DNA of 64,000 nt from Candidatus Villigracilis affinis (GCA_016718275.1 JADKEA010000019.1:516001-580000), one strand, 5' to 3'. Positions 18,530 through 27,254 are shown, numbered from the stretch's first letter. The notes: generated from the letters alone by a model not told the origin. A program made the numbers and translations.

Positions 18530-19849
18530 ATGAAGCCCCAAGGCAAACTGCGTAAGTTGCACCCAAATATTTGGATTGTGACGGTCACTTCCTTTCTCAC
18601 CGATATCTCCTCGGAGATGATCGTGTATTTGATTCCGCTTTTTCTTTCGAATGTGCTCGGTGTGCGGATGGCGTTCATCGGTTTGATCGATGGGGTGGCG
18701 GAAACGACAGCGAGCCTGCTGAAGGTGTATTCGGGTTCGCTTTCGGATAAGCTGGGGCAACGCAAATGGCTGGCGGTGCTGGGCTACGGCATTTCGACGA
18801 TCGCGAAACCTTTTTTGTATTTCGCGAATTCGTGGGGATGGGTATTGGGCGTGCGCTTTTCAGACCGCGTGGGGAAGGGCATCCGCACGGCTCCGCGGGA
18901 TGCGCTGGTGGCTGCAAGCACAGATAAGGAAAATCGCGGGCTGGCTTTCGGGCTGCATCGCGCAGGCGATACGGCGGGCGCTTTCCTTGGGATTGCCATC
19001 GCGGCGTGGATCGTGTGGCTGACGCAGAAGGGCGCATTGCAGATCACTCGCGAAGCGTTTCAGATGGCGGTGCTGGCGAGTATCATTCCTGCGGTGTTGG
19101 CGGTGATCGTTCTCGGGGTGGGCGCTGTCGATGTCGCTGGGGCAGGCAAAGGCGAGGAGAAGAAGCGTCTTTCGTTTAAGGAGGTTGATCCGCGGTTTAG
19201 AAATTTCCTTTTGATCACGATCCTGTTCACGCTCGGAAATTCATCTGACTCTTTTATTATTTTACGCGCACAGGAGCGTGGATTGAATGTGCTGCAAACC
19301 CTTTTTATGTTGATGACCTTTACTGCGATCTACACGATTCTTTCGGGGCCGCTTGGCGCGCTGTCCGATAAAATTGGGCGGCGGAAGTTGATGATCGGCG
19401 GGTGGATCGCGTATGGGCTGGTGTATTTGGGATTTGCGTTCGCGAGCGCGGGCTGGCAGATCTGGTTGCTGTTCGGCCTGTACGGAATTTATTATGCGGC
19501 GACGGAGGGTGTGGCAAAAGCCTTCGTCGCGGACCTGGTTCCCGATGCACAGCGCGGCGCGGCCTATGGATGGTTCAACGCGGCGATTGGGATCACGGCT
19601 CTACCCGCCTCGCTTCTTGCTGGACTGTTGTGGCAGGGACTCGGTCAATGGGCAGGATTCGGCCCTTCGGCACCTTTTCTTTTCGGCGCGGCGCTGGCCC
19701 TGGTTGCTGGCATTTTGTTGTGGAGAGTTATTAAAAGCCTGGGGGGGTGGGTTTTTGGGGGGGGGGGGGGTTTATGGTTTTCCTGGCTGGGGTTTCAAAG
19801 GTTTTCACACAATTGTATTGTGACTTATGCAAGAGGTCTAATGATTTGA
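18530..19849 (+). CDS. MFS transporter with aberrant C-terminal tail after a poly-G tract
   Basis: 439 aa major facilitator superfamily protein with about 12 hydrophobic helices. Visible family features are SSEMIVYLIPLFLSNVLG, the loop 2-3 motif YSGSLSDKLGQRKWLAVLGY, RVGKGIRTAPRDALVA and the mirrored loop GPLGALSDKIGRRKLMIGGW. The RTAPRDAL motif is typical of a group of uncharacterised bacterial MFS permeases. Similarity to a normal MFS ends at LLWRVIKS (about residue 403). The following 36 residues come from a G-rich stretch (G7 at 19741, G14 at 19757-19770) and look non-native, so the true 3' end may be misassembled or frameshifted. The substrate is unknown. Confidence 0.82.
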   Translation: MKPQGKLRKLHPNIWIVTVTSFLTDISSEMIVYLIPLFLSNVLGVRMAFIGLIDGVAETTASLLKVYSGSLSDKLGQRKWLAVLGYGISTIAKPFLYFANSWGWVLGVRFSDRVGKGIRTAPRDALVAASTDKENRGLAFGLHRAGDTAGAFLGIAIAAWIVWLTQKGALQITREAFQMAVLASIIPAVLAVIVLGVGAVDVAGAGKGEEKKRLSFKEVDPRFRNFLLITILFTLGNSSDSFIILRAQERGLNVLQTLFMLMTFTAIYTILSGPLGALSDKIGRRKLMIGGWIAYGLVYLGFAFASAGWQIWLLFGLYGIYYAATEGVAKAFVADLVPDAQRGAAYGWFNAAIGITALPASLLAGLLWQGLGQWAGFGPSAPFLFGAALALVAGILLWRVIKSLGGWVFGGGGGLWFSWLGFQRFSHNCIVTYARGLMI

Positions 19850-19851
19850 TG

Positions 19852-19863
19852 GGTGCGTCGCAC
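19852..19863. repeat. Solo copy of the GGTGCGTCGCAC palindrome
   Basis: GGTGCGTCGCAC directly after the MFS stop is identical to the ends of the 90-base repeats at 27618 and 39713, but no partner end is seen nearby. Confidence 0.5.
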
Positions 19864-19892
19864 TTTGCTTACATGATTCAGGATTAATGTTT

Positions 19893-20468
19893 ATGACGAA
19901 CTATACAAGACTTGGAATAGGATACCCACCCTTTCAACAAGGCGGTTTGGATTCGCTGTGCGGACTTTATAGCATTGTCAATGCCGAGCGGATCATCAAC
20001 CATTCTTCTGATGAAGAGACCCAGCAGTTATTCGATGACCTCATCCATTATCTTTCGCGCCGCGGTTTGCTGACCAAGTTTTTGATCGGCGGCATCATCC
20101 ACACCGAGATGCTGGTGATCCTCAAAAAGGTGGTGGGCAAGAAACGGATTTCCAACGCGGAGATTCGGTGGCGGGGCGTGCCCAACCCCGACCTGACCAC
20201 TTTTTGGAAGTCTATGCAAAACTTTTTGGACGGAACGCCGGGCCGCGCGATTGTGCTGGGATTGCAGGGCTATCACGACCACTGGACGGTGATCGAGAAG
20301 ATCACCAGCCGTTCCATTTTGTTGTATGATTCGGCGTTGATCAAACGCCTGCCGCGCTCACGCTGTACCACCGTTTACGCGGCAGGGAAACGCCAGCACA
20401 TTTTGCTCCCCGCGCAGACGTACTTCCTCTCGAATGATGATATCAATATCGGACAGTACGATATATAA
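19893..20468 (+). CDS. Papain-like cysteine peptidase-type protein (unassigned family)
   Basis: 191 aa from ATG 19893 (AGGA 9 bases upstream; an ATG at 19887 is also possible). No close family is recognised. The order GGLDSLCGLYSIVNA (possible catalytic Cys after an oxyanion-type Asp/Ser), QGYHDHWTVIEK (His) and LLYDSAL (Asp) is what C39-like and other papain-fold peptidases show, as are the strand-rich segments around the His. No signal peptide is present. Assignment to a peptidase fold is inference from motif order; an inactive papain-like binding domain is the alternative. It lies between the MFS gene and a split-barrel oxidoreductase gene. Confidence 0.6.
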   Translation: MTNYTRLGIGYPPFQQGGLDSLCGLYSIVNAERIINHSSDEETQQLFDDLIHYLSRRGLLTKFLIGGIIHTEMLVILKKVVGKKRISNAEIRWRGVPNPDLTTFWKSMQNFLDGTPGRAIVLGLQGYHDHWTVIEKITSRSILLYDSALIKRLPRSRCTTVYAAGKRQHILLPAQTYFLSNDDINIGQYDI

Positions 20469-20482
20469 GAGGCTGTATACAT

Positions 20483-20845
20483 ATGCCCATTGACCTTTCC
20501 CAGTTCGAAAAGGAACAATACTGTTACCTCACCACCCGTGGACGTAAAACGGGTAATCCGCATGAAATTGAGATCTGGTTTTGCGTGCATGAGAATTCGC
20601 TTTATCTTTTATCGGGCGGCATGGACAAATCAGATTGGGTGAGGAATTTGCTCAAAGACCCGAATGTCACTGTGCGAATCGCAGGGCAGACGTTTCCCGC
20701 TGTAGCGAGTCTGTTGGATGACAAGCTGACCGAGCCGTCTGTGCGGATGAAGATGGCGATCAAGTACAACGAGTGGGAAGGTAGAAGTCCGAGCGAGTGG
20801 GCCAAGTCCGCGTTGGTGGTGAGGGTCGATGTGGGTGTATCCTGA
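20483..20845 (+). CDS. F420/FMN split-barrel oxidoreductase, nitroreductase (DDN)-like
   Basis: 120 aa, the size of deazaflavin-dependent nitroreductase/PNPOx-like split-barrel proteins. Strand pattern and residues fit: CYLTTRGRKTGNPHEIEIWF (cofactor-binding TTxGRKTG), LYLLSGGMDKSDWVRNLLKD and PNVTVRIAGQTF. These enzymes bind F420 or FMN and reduce various small molecules or sequester cofactor; which one applies is not visible. It begins 14 bases after the peptidase-like gene and is probably in the same transcript. Confidence 0.75.
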   Translation: MPIDLSQFEKEQYCYLTTRGRKTGNPHEIEIWFCVHENSLYLLSGGMDKSDWVRNLLKDPNVTVRIAGQTFPAVASLLDDKLTEPSVRMKMAIKYNEWEGRSPSEWAKSALVVRVDVGVS

Positions 20846-21217
20846 TTTTCCAGGGATACTGAGAGTAAAATTGACTTTATCGGTATCGGGTAATTTGGGT
20901 AGAAACATACGTGACGATGCGAGATTTAGGGAGGGGAGAACCAGTGAGAAGACATTTGAGTTCATGGTCTTTTCCGTGATATTTGCATCTTTGCTCGCGG
21001 TGTTGACTGGATATGTTTTGCTTAGGTTGGGGTGAAAATTGGCTGAAGAATTCCATGCGTACTTATAGCCAAAGATCAAGTATAGAGATTCAGATAAGTA
21101 GAATAGCCGCACCGTCTATTAGGACTTTCGTCCGCTTTCCCCCTTTAAAAACCCCATTAAAATACCAGCCTGAAATCCGCGTCCATCTGCGGATAAAAAG
21201 ACAAAGGAGCAATACAA
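20846..21217. other. Intergenic region before the amylase gene
   Basis: I see no gene here. Short open frames on both strands lack ribosome sites and family features. Near the 3' end a phrase ATCCGCGTCCATCTGCGG (21175-21192) belongs to a class of short degenerate words repeated in intergenic DNA of this window, and AAAGGAG (21203-21209) is the ribosome site of the amylase gene. Confidence 0.5.
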
Positions 21218-22552
21218 ATGGGCGTCATGATGCAAACTTTCTACTGGGATTGTCCCAGAGTGGATGGAAAAGAATTCCAGTGGTGGAACTATATCAACCG
21301 TGAGATTCCGAATCTTGCAAAGGCGGGTTTTACTTCGTTGTGGCTGCCGCCTGTCCACAAGGCCGCCAATTTGGGCGGACCTTCGATGGGCTACGACCCA
21401 TACGATTTTTACGACCTCGGCGAATTCGACCAGAAGGGGAGCGTCCCCACCTGGTTTGGAACGCGCTCGGAGCTGAGTCAACTCATTGAAAGCGCACACA
21501 GGCACGGGTTAAGTGTGATCGCAGATATGGTCCTCAATCACAACAGCGGAGCAGATGCGCAGGAAGTCAATCCCATCACGGGGCATTCGCGCTGGACTTT
21601 ATTTAATCCGAAGAGTGGAAAATTTCCGCGCAATTGGGAATCGTTCCACCCGAGCATGTACGAGTCGTGGGATGAAATGACCTTCGGCGATATGCCCGAT
21701 CTTTCGCATCGAAATCCGTATGTGTATGCCGAATTGCTCAGCCTGGCGCGCTGGCTCATCGAAGAAGTTGGCTTCGATGGTTTTCGTTATGACTTTGTCA
21801 AAGGCTATGGCGCGAACACCATCACCGCCATTCAGGAATATCGCTATATGAAGAACGGCGCGTATCACAAACCCTATGGCGTGGCCGAATATTGGGACAA
21901 TGCGGCCAACACGCTCAACTGGGTCAATGCGGCGAACTTTTCTAACGCGAACCCTGTGGATGCGTTTGATTTTCCACTGCGTGAATTGCTCAAAGGCCTG
22001 TGTGATTCGTATGGATTCAGCTTGAAGAATCTCGTCAACGGCGAATCCATTTTGAAGGCTCAGCCGCAAAGCACCGTGACCTTCGTTGAAAATCACGATC
22101 TGCGTGATGAAGGCCGTCCCATCACCAACGACAAACTGCTCGCCTATTCCTACATCCTCACCCATGAGGGCTATCCCTGCGTTTTTTGGAAGGATTACTT
22201 CAACTACAACCTTGCCCTGCGCGATACGCCCAACGGCATCGATGCACTCGTCGGCGTGCATGAAAAATATGCGGGCGGAGATATCTCCACGCTTTATCTT
22301 TCGGATGATCTCTACATCATGCAGCGCGGCGGTTACGGAAATCAACCTGGATTGATCTACGTGCTTAATAATCATGGTGAACGATGGCAGGGAGAATGGG
22401 TCAATACGCGATGGACAAACGCATCTTTTCAACCCGTGGCCTGGTGGAGCAAAAACGACCTTTCCCGCCCTGTTGAACAATCCACAAGTTCCGATGGCCG
22501 TGGACAGTTTTTCGCCCCTCCGCGCGGATACGCAGTGTATGCCCTGAAATAA
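21218..22552 (+). CDS. Alpha-amylase family glycoside hydrolase (GH13)
   Basis: 444 aa cytoplasmic GH13 enzyme hydrolysing alpha-1,4-glucans; there is no signal peptide. The four conserved regions are visible: region I DMVLNHNSG, region II GFRYDFVKGY with nucleophile Asp, region III GVAEYWD with acid/base Glu, and region IV FVENHDL with the transition-state Asp. The single-domain length and the start GVMMQTFYWDCP recall the bacterial/plant cytoplasmic amylases. Ribosome site AAAGGAG sits 8 bases before ATG. Region IV has ENHD where VDNHD or FVDNHD is usual. It is transcribed alone and is followed by a terminator at 22554. Confidence 0.92.
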   Translation: MGVMMQTFYWDCPRVDGKEFQWWNYINREIPNLAKAGFTSLWLPPVHKAANLGGPSMGYDPYDFYDLGEFDQKGSVPTWFGTRSELSQLIESAHRHGLSVIADMVLNHNSGADAQEVNPITGHSRWTLFNPKSGKFPRNWESFHPSMYESWDEMTFGDMPDLSHRNPYVYAELLSLARWLIEEVGFDGFRYDFVKGYGANTITAIQEYRYMKNGAYHKPYGVAEYWDNAANTLNWVNAANFSNANPVDAFDFPLRELLKGLCDSYGFSLKNLVNGESILKAQPQSTVTFVENHDLRDEGRPITNDKLLAYSYILTHEGYPCVFWKDYFNYNLALRDTPNGIDALVGVHEKYAGGDISTLYLSDDLYIMQRGGYGNQPGLIYVLNNHGERWQGEWVNTRWTNASFQPVAWWSKNDLSRPVEQSTSSDGRGQFFAPPRGYAVYALK

Positions 22553-22553
22553 A

Positions 22554-22598
22554 AATATCCCGCGACGTCAACTTGCGGGATATTCTCTTTCTCTTTTT
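22554..22598 (+). terminator. Terminator after the amylase gene
   Basis: AATATCCCGC (22554-22563) pairs with GCGGGATATT (22575-22584), followed by CTCTTTCTCTTTTTC. Confidence 0.8.
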
Positions 22599-22716
22599 CA
22601 CAAGCCTGCATCTGATTCGTATCGCTATTATAATCAGCCTGTCTAGAGCCAAATCAAAATCTTCTCGTAACAAAGGTGATTTCTGAAGATCACGCTGTTC
22701 AATTCAGGAGAAATCT

Positions 22717-24372
22717 ATGACACCCAACTCCCATCCCGCCAAAACAAATCCGCTTCTTCGCGCCCTGTTAGGGCTGTTGTTGCTTCTTCCCGCGTGTGGA
22801 TTATGCGTCTCAAATCTGTTCTTGCTGACTACCAATACCTTTCTCGGCAGCTTTCGTTCCTCCACCTTGCAAAGCGCGGGGGATTTTGTCGGCTTGTTGA
22901 ATTATGAAAAATTATTCACCGATCAAAAATATCTCTCCTCGTTTGGAACCACATTCCTGCTCGTCTTTATCCACGGGTTGATCGCCGCCTTCCTTCCGCC
23001 TTTGCTGGCCATTGCCGTGAATGCCCTCGGAAAAAACCTGCAGTTTAGGCTTCGCATGTTGTTCACATTGCCGCTCGCCTTCTTTGGCCCCGCCCTCATC
23101 ATGCTCGGACCCGCCTTTGCGCGCGGAATGTGGGACATGGGATCACCTGGCGGTACCTACCTGCTTCTTGATGGAGCGGCCATCCTTGCAGTCACCTCCG
23201 CGCTGGGATTGCTGGTCTATTCCATGGTTCTGCGCGGGCAAAAGGAATCGGAACAAGGTGGGAAGCTGTTTTCTGCACCGTTCATCGTCACCTGGTTAAT
23301 CACGCAGTTGGCGACGATGGCCTTCACCCTTCAATCGTTCTCTGTATTTTCCAACATGCTGCCAGCCAGAGACAGCGTATCTCTCGGCAGTGCCGTTTTT
23401 CTGACCATGCGAAACGCTCAAAGCGGACTGACCTTTTCCCTTTCCTATCTAGTGTTCCTCCTTGTCGCTTTGCTGGGCATTGTTGCAACTGTGATCATAA
23501 TCCTTGGCAGGGTACAGTTGAAGCACGAGCCTGATATCGAGCCCGCAGTCCAACCTACCCGAAGCGGACTCACCATCCCAGGTTGGATCGTGATCGTCCT
23601 TGGAGGCATCGCCGCTTTAATGGTCACGCTGGTTCCCATGATTCTAGGCGTTGTAAAAATGCTCACTTCCCCAAGCGGTTCTTCCAATATTGAACTTTCG
23701 ACCCTTTTCCAGGTTTGGGTCAATTCGATTTTGCCTCCGTTGCTTGTGATCCTCTTTATTCAATTACCTGTTGCCTACCTCGGTGCGCTTGGAATCGGTG
23801 CGGTACAGCCGTTTGGAAAAGCGAGCCAATGGCTGCTTTTGCTTTTCAGCCCATGGTTGTTTGTCACCTCCCTGCCTGTTGCCTTTGCGGCTTTTATGAA
23901 CTTGCGAAAAGCCGACCTTGTGGATTCATTCATCGCTTTGACTCCTCCAATTTTGATCAGCGTACCGATGCTGTTTATCTTCACCCTCTTCTTTAGGGGA
24001 GTGGAGTCGAAATGGCGCGAAGCCCGTGCCAGCGGAATGTCCATGCTGAACGCGACCATGAAGCATTTGATCGTCCCCTCCCTGCCCATTGTTGTGCTCA
24101 TGGTGACCTTCTCGCTTATTGCCGCAACCCAGGACCTGATCGTTCCATATTTGAATGGGATGAGCCTCGACCAATCCACCGCCACTACCATGATCCTTCG
24201 GTTGTATGGAACTGGCGTCTCAGCTCCGACGACTTCGATCATTACCCTGTTCGGGTTCCCTGTGTTCCTTGGATTCCTGTCCGTTTTGGTGATCTTGCAG
24301 ATCTTCTATCTTGACCGTCTCACACTTTCCCGCGAACCTGCCAGCGCGGATGTGAAAGCTGCGAATTCATGA
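22717..24372 (+). CDS. Fused MalF-MalG-like sugar ABC permease
   Basis: 551 aa with about 12 membrane helices that look like two carbohydrate-type ABC permeases joined end to end. The first half has the MalF-like segment VGLLNYEKLFTDQKYLSSFG and the second half MalG-like SLPVAFAAFMNLRKADLVDS. Only the second half keeps a recognisable EAA coupling loop (WREARASGMSMLNATMKHLI, then VPSLP); the matching loop in the first half is not evident. A charged linker (about 268-285) joins the halves. No binding protein or ATPase gene is adjacent, so it must use components encoded elsewhere or be a degenerate permease. The stop overlaps the YbaK gene start by 4 bases. Confidence 0.72.
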   Translation: MTPNSHPAKTNPLLRALLGLLLLLPACGLCVSNLFLLTTNTFLGSFRSSTLQSAGDFVGLLNYEKLFTDQKYLSSFGTTFLLVFIHGLIAAFLPPLLAIAVNALGKNLQFRLRMLFTLPLAFFGPALIMLGPAFARGMWDMGSPGGTYLLLDGAAILAVTSALGLLVYSMVLRGQKESEQGGKLFSAPFIVTWLITQLATMAFTLQSFSVFSNMLPARDSVSLGSAVFLTMRNAQSGLTFSLSYLVFLLVALLGIVATVIIILGRVQLKHEPDIEPAVQPTRSGLTIPGWIVIVLGGIAALMVTLVPMILGVVKMLTSPSGSSNIELSTLFQVWVNSILPPLLVILFIQLPVAYLGALGIGAVQPFGKASQWLLLLFSPWLFVTSLPVAFAAFMNLRKADLVDSFIALTPPILISVPMLFIFTLFFRGVESKWREARASGMSMLNATMKHLIVPSLPIVVLMVTFSLIAATQDLIVPYLNGMSLDQSTATTMILRLYGTGVSAPTTSIITLFGFPVFLGFLSVLVILQIFYLDRLTLSREPASADVKAANS

Positions 24373-24854
24373 CCGACATCCACGAACAACTCCGCACATT
24401 ACTGGATAAAGAAGGCGCAGTCTATCGCGTCCTTGAACACGAAGCCGAAGGCCGCACAGAAGTCATCACCCAGATCCGCGGCAACCGCATTGAGCAGGCC
24501 ATCAAGTCCATGGTGGTGCAGGTGCGCATGAGCAAAAAGGAAAATCTGTATTACCTTGCCAACGTCCCTGGCGATTGCCGCGTGGACTTTGACGCCATTA
24601 AAGCGCACTTCAATGCAGCGGGCATCGGCATGGCTCCCCGCGAAAAAGCGGAAGCGCTCACGGGCTGCGTCATTGGCTCCATTCCCCCGTTCACCTTCAA
24701 CGAAAAACTCGGCCTGCTTGCTGACCCGATGATCAAAGAGAACGATGAAGTCGTCTTCAACGCGGGCAGTTTGGAAAAATCAATTTTTATGAAAATGGAA
24801 GATTACTTCCGCATCGCCAATCCGCAAATCGTGTCCATCGCCCTGCGCGGATAA
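24369..24854 (+). CDS. YbaK/EbsC-type aminoacyl-tRNA deacylase-like protein
   Basis: 161 aa with the YbaK/prolyl-tRNA editing fold: YRVLEHEAEGRTEVITQIRG at the N-terminus, the conserved lysine region QAIKSMVVQV, and the substrate-pocket strand GCVIGSIPPFTFN. Family members hydrolyse misacylated tRNAs (Cys- or Ala-tRNA-Pro) in trans. It overlaps the fused permease gene by ATGA, so translation may be coupled although the functions look unrelated. Confidence 0.8.
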   Translation: MTDIHEQLRTLLDKEGAVYRVLEHEAEGRTEVITQIRGNRIEQAIKSMVVQVRMSKKENLYYLANVPGDCRVDFDAIKAHFNAAGIGMAPREKAEALTGCVIGSIPPFTFNEKLGLLADPMIKENDEVVFNAGSLEKSIFMKMEDYFRIANPQIVSIALRG

Positions 24855-25291
24855 AACGATATTTGACCTCTTACAAAATTCCAAAGGCCTAACCACTGCC
24901 CACAGGGTAATAAGTCATGGCGGCACCGAGAAAACCGATAAATAACTCCGTGTCTCTGTGTCTCCGTGGTAAAAATATTTCTTTCCGTATACTAATTTTT
25001 TTTATTTCCCCTCGCCGTCATCACCCACAGAACAACAATGATTCTGAAACAACTGCCAATCGTGCATTAGCTTGGTCAGTTCCTGTAAATAGACAGGAAT
25101 ATCATCTCCACTCAACACACGGTCACTGCCCAGCACCACTCGTGAAACTCCGCCTCGATCAAATCCGCTGACGGACTTTTCTCTTCATGATACAGAATTA
25201 TCCTTGAAACCTCATTTGTAAATTATACTCAACCTATCCATATTGATTTTCTTTCCGTCGTACAGTAGTCAACCAACTTTAGAGGTGATAC
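24855..25291. other. Intergenic region with repeat word and possible coding remnant
   Basis: No intact gene is visible. CTCCGTGTCTCTGTGTCTCC (from 24946) is one of the degenerate phrases recurring in this window. On the minus strand, 25185-25002 is open for about 60 codons with plausible composition (segments RVVLGSDRVLSGDDIPVYL and LTKLMHDWQLFQNHCCSVGD) ending at TAA 25002, but it has no start or ribosome site and no recognised family, so it may be a gene remnant. The repeated leader CTTTAGAGGTGATACATG precedes the next gene. Confidence 0.35.
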
Positions 25292-25834
25292 ATGAATAAC
25301 TTTGACGAGAATTTGGATAAAGCTGTTGAAAGTTACGAAAAGAATTTCGACAAGGTCGCAAACACCGTAGACAAAGTGGCAACTGGCGTAAACCGCCTGA
25401 GAATTGGCTGTATCACGCTATTCGTAAATCTATTCTTCGCGGCATTTTGTTTGTGGGGAGCCTACGCCGCATCCGTCAGTTGGAAATTACAAACCGCAGG
25501 CGAAGTCACCACAGGCACAGTCACCCGCCTTGAAGAAAGCAAAACCAGCGAAGGCTATTGCTGCCTGTACACCCCCGTCGTGGAATTCCAAGCCAACGGT
25601 CAAACCTACTCCTTCGAGAACGGCAGCGCATCTGACTCAGTGGACTACACAGTTGGCAGCGATGTCAATGTCCGCTACGACCCTGCAAACCCCAACACCG
25701 CACAAATTGATAATGTCATTGAGCGCTGGTTGTTCCCAGTTCTCATCATCCCATCCATGATCTTCGCCGCGCTCATCACCAACTTTTTCTCTTTCCGCGC
25801 CTGGAGACGGGGCGATGATTCTTTATACGAATAG
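25292..25834 (+). CDS. DUF3592 membrane protein (first of a pair)
   Basis: 180 aa. After an amphipathic, possibly coiled N-terminus (NFDENLDKAVESYEKNFDKV) there is a membrane helix (about 44-65), an extracytoplasmic beta domain typical of DUF3592 (GTVTRLEESKTSEGYCCLYT, VRYDPANPNTAQID) and a second helix (about 148-170). DUF3592 proteins have no known function. The ribosome region CTTTAGAGGTGATACATG is almost identical to that of the next gene, indicating a duplication that includes the leader. Confidence 0.75.
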   Translation: MNNFDENLDKAVESYEKNFDKVANTVDKVATGVNRLRIGCITLFVNLFFAAFCLWGAYAASVSWKLQTAGEVTTGTVTRLEESKTSEGYCCLYTPVVEFQANGQTYSFENGSASDSVDYTVGSDVNVRYDPANPNTAQIDNVIERWLFPVLIIPSMIFAALITNFFSFRAWRRGDDSLYE

Positions 25835-25891
25835 CCATCCAGGCAAATGGCTTCCGTCATTTGTCAAAAATCCAAACTTTAGAGGTGAAAC

Positions 25892-26353
25892 ATGCAATCC
25901 GCAGATCAAGCTTTTCCATCGAACACCAACAAAAAAAGTCCACGCAAATTAGGATGCGCCTTCATACTTCTACCGATCAGCGCCATCATATTGGTTGCCG
26001 TCAGCATTTGGTACACATACACGAGCTACATGTTCTTCACCACAGGAATTGAAGTGCAAGGCACAGTTGTCCGTTTGGAATCTTCAAGCTCCGATGGAAG
26101 CACGACCTACTCGCCCGTCTTCAGCTACACCTATGAAGGCCAGCAATACGAATACGAAAGCGTCAACTCCTCCAACCCACCCGCCAACGAAGTGGGCGAC
26201 GTTGAAACGCTTCTCGTTGATCCGAACAAACCAAACAAGGCACGCCAAAACAGCTTTTGGGAACTCTGGCTCCTGCCCGCCATTCTCTGCCCTGTTTCCT
26301 TCGGCATGATCGTCCTCTCCATCGGCATCCCATTGCTCGTTCGTCGCATATAA
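25892..26353 (+). CDS. DUF3592 membrane protein (second of a pair)
   Basis: 153 aa paralogue of the upstream protein with the same layout: helix (about 24-48), beta domain with GTVVRLESSSSDGSTTYSPV and LLVDPNKPNKARQN, and a second helix (about 125-148). It lacks the N-terminal amphipathic extension and the Cys pair CC of its neighbour. Start ATG 25892 follows the duplicated leader CTTTAGAGGTGAAAC. The SDR gene starts 8 bases after its stop. Confidence 0.72.
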   Translation: MQSADQAFPSNTNKKSPRKLGCAFILLPISAIILVAVSIWYTYTSYMFFTTGIEVQGTVVRLESSSSDGSTTYSPVFSYTYEGQQYEYESVNSSNPPANEVGDVETLLVDPNKPNKARQNSFWELWLLPAILCPVSFGMIVLSIGIPLLVRRI

Positions 26354-26361
26354 TTGACTGC

Positions 26362-27113
26362 ATGGAATTAAACCTAAAAGACAAAGTTGCCATCGTCACA
26401 GGCGCAAGCCGCGGGATCGGAAACTCCATCTCGCAGATTTTATCTGCCGAAGGAGTGAAACTGACTCTCGCGGCTCGTTCGCCCCTCGAAGAGTTCAGCG
26501 CCTCTCTCCCCGCCGAAAGCCTGCCTCTGTCCATTGACCTTCGCCACGCTGATTCAGCGTCCCGCGTAGTGGACGCCACTCTCGAAAAATTTGGCAGGCT
26601 CGACATCCTCGTCAACAACGCAGGCGCCACCAAACGCGGCGACTTCCTCACCCTCACCGATGAAGAATGGGACGATGGATATGCCCTCAAATTCTTCGGA
26701 GCCATGCGTCTCTCCCGCGCTGCATGGCCGCACCTGATGAAAAGCAAAGGCAGCATCATCAACATCATCGGCATCGGCGGGCGGACAGGTTCCGCTGAAT
26801 TCGCCATCGGCGGCACGGTCAACGCCGCGTTGATGAACCTCACCAAAGTCCTCGCAGACCGCGGCGTCAAAGACGGAGTACGCGTCAACGCCATCAACCC
26901 TGGCTCCATTGCCACCGAACGCCTGCAAACCCGCATCAACTCTTTCGCCAGTGAACACAATCTCAGCCACGAAGAAGCGACAGTGCAAATGGCAAAGAAC
27001 TTCAACATCCCCGCTTCGGCGAACCGAACGAAATTGCCCAAGCCGTTGCATTCCTCGCCTCCACTCAAGCCTCCTACATTCAAGGCGCCATCCTTGATGT
27101 AGATGGCGGCGAC
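26362..27113 (+). pseudogene. Short-chain dehydrogenase/reductase, frameshifted near the 3' end
   Basis: SDR enzyme (NAD(P)-dependent oxidoreductase, Rossmann fold). The start at 26362 gives MELNLKDKVAIVTGASRGIG with the TGxxxGxG cofactor motif, then NNAG in ILVNNAGATKRGD, and RVNAINPGS. The usual catalytic YxxxK is not seen; the corresponding region reads FAIGGTVNAALMNLTK, so activity is doubtful. After NFNIP the frame is lost: the expected end FGEPNEIAQAVAFLAS ... YIQGAILDVDGGD lies in the next frame. One extra C in the C4 run at 27009-27012 would restore it. As written the frame ends at 27102. The corrected frame runs without a stop into the next gene, so a second indel in the G-rich 27110-27230 stretch is also likely. 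Confidence 0.75.
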
Positions 27114-27254
27114 GGCGGGGGCCCCGCCAGGGGCGCAGAAAGCAATTTCAAAAAACAGGAACGTTATAACATGCAAGAGCCGCCCGGGGGCCGGTGGAAT
27201 GCGGTACAGGGGGGGGGCGGCCCCCGCGCTCCACCTGCGAAGACGAGTAACCAT
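27114..27254. other. G/C-homopolymer-rich stretch between SDR and DUF6504-like genes
   Basis: Contains GGCGGGGGCCCCGCC, CCCGGGGGCC and a G9 run (27209-27217) followed by CGGCCCCCGCG. The base composition is unlike the neighbours and the stretch separates two frames that would otherwise be fused. It may be a low-quality consensus region or a GC-rich palindromic insertion. Confidence 0.4.

Noticed and set aside
20829..21035. Small + strand gene with a membrane helix after the split-barrel gene
   Set aside because: It overlaps the 3' end of a real gene, has no ribosome site, and composition resembles non-coding DNA.
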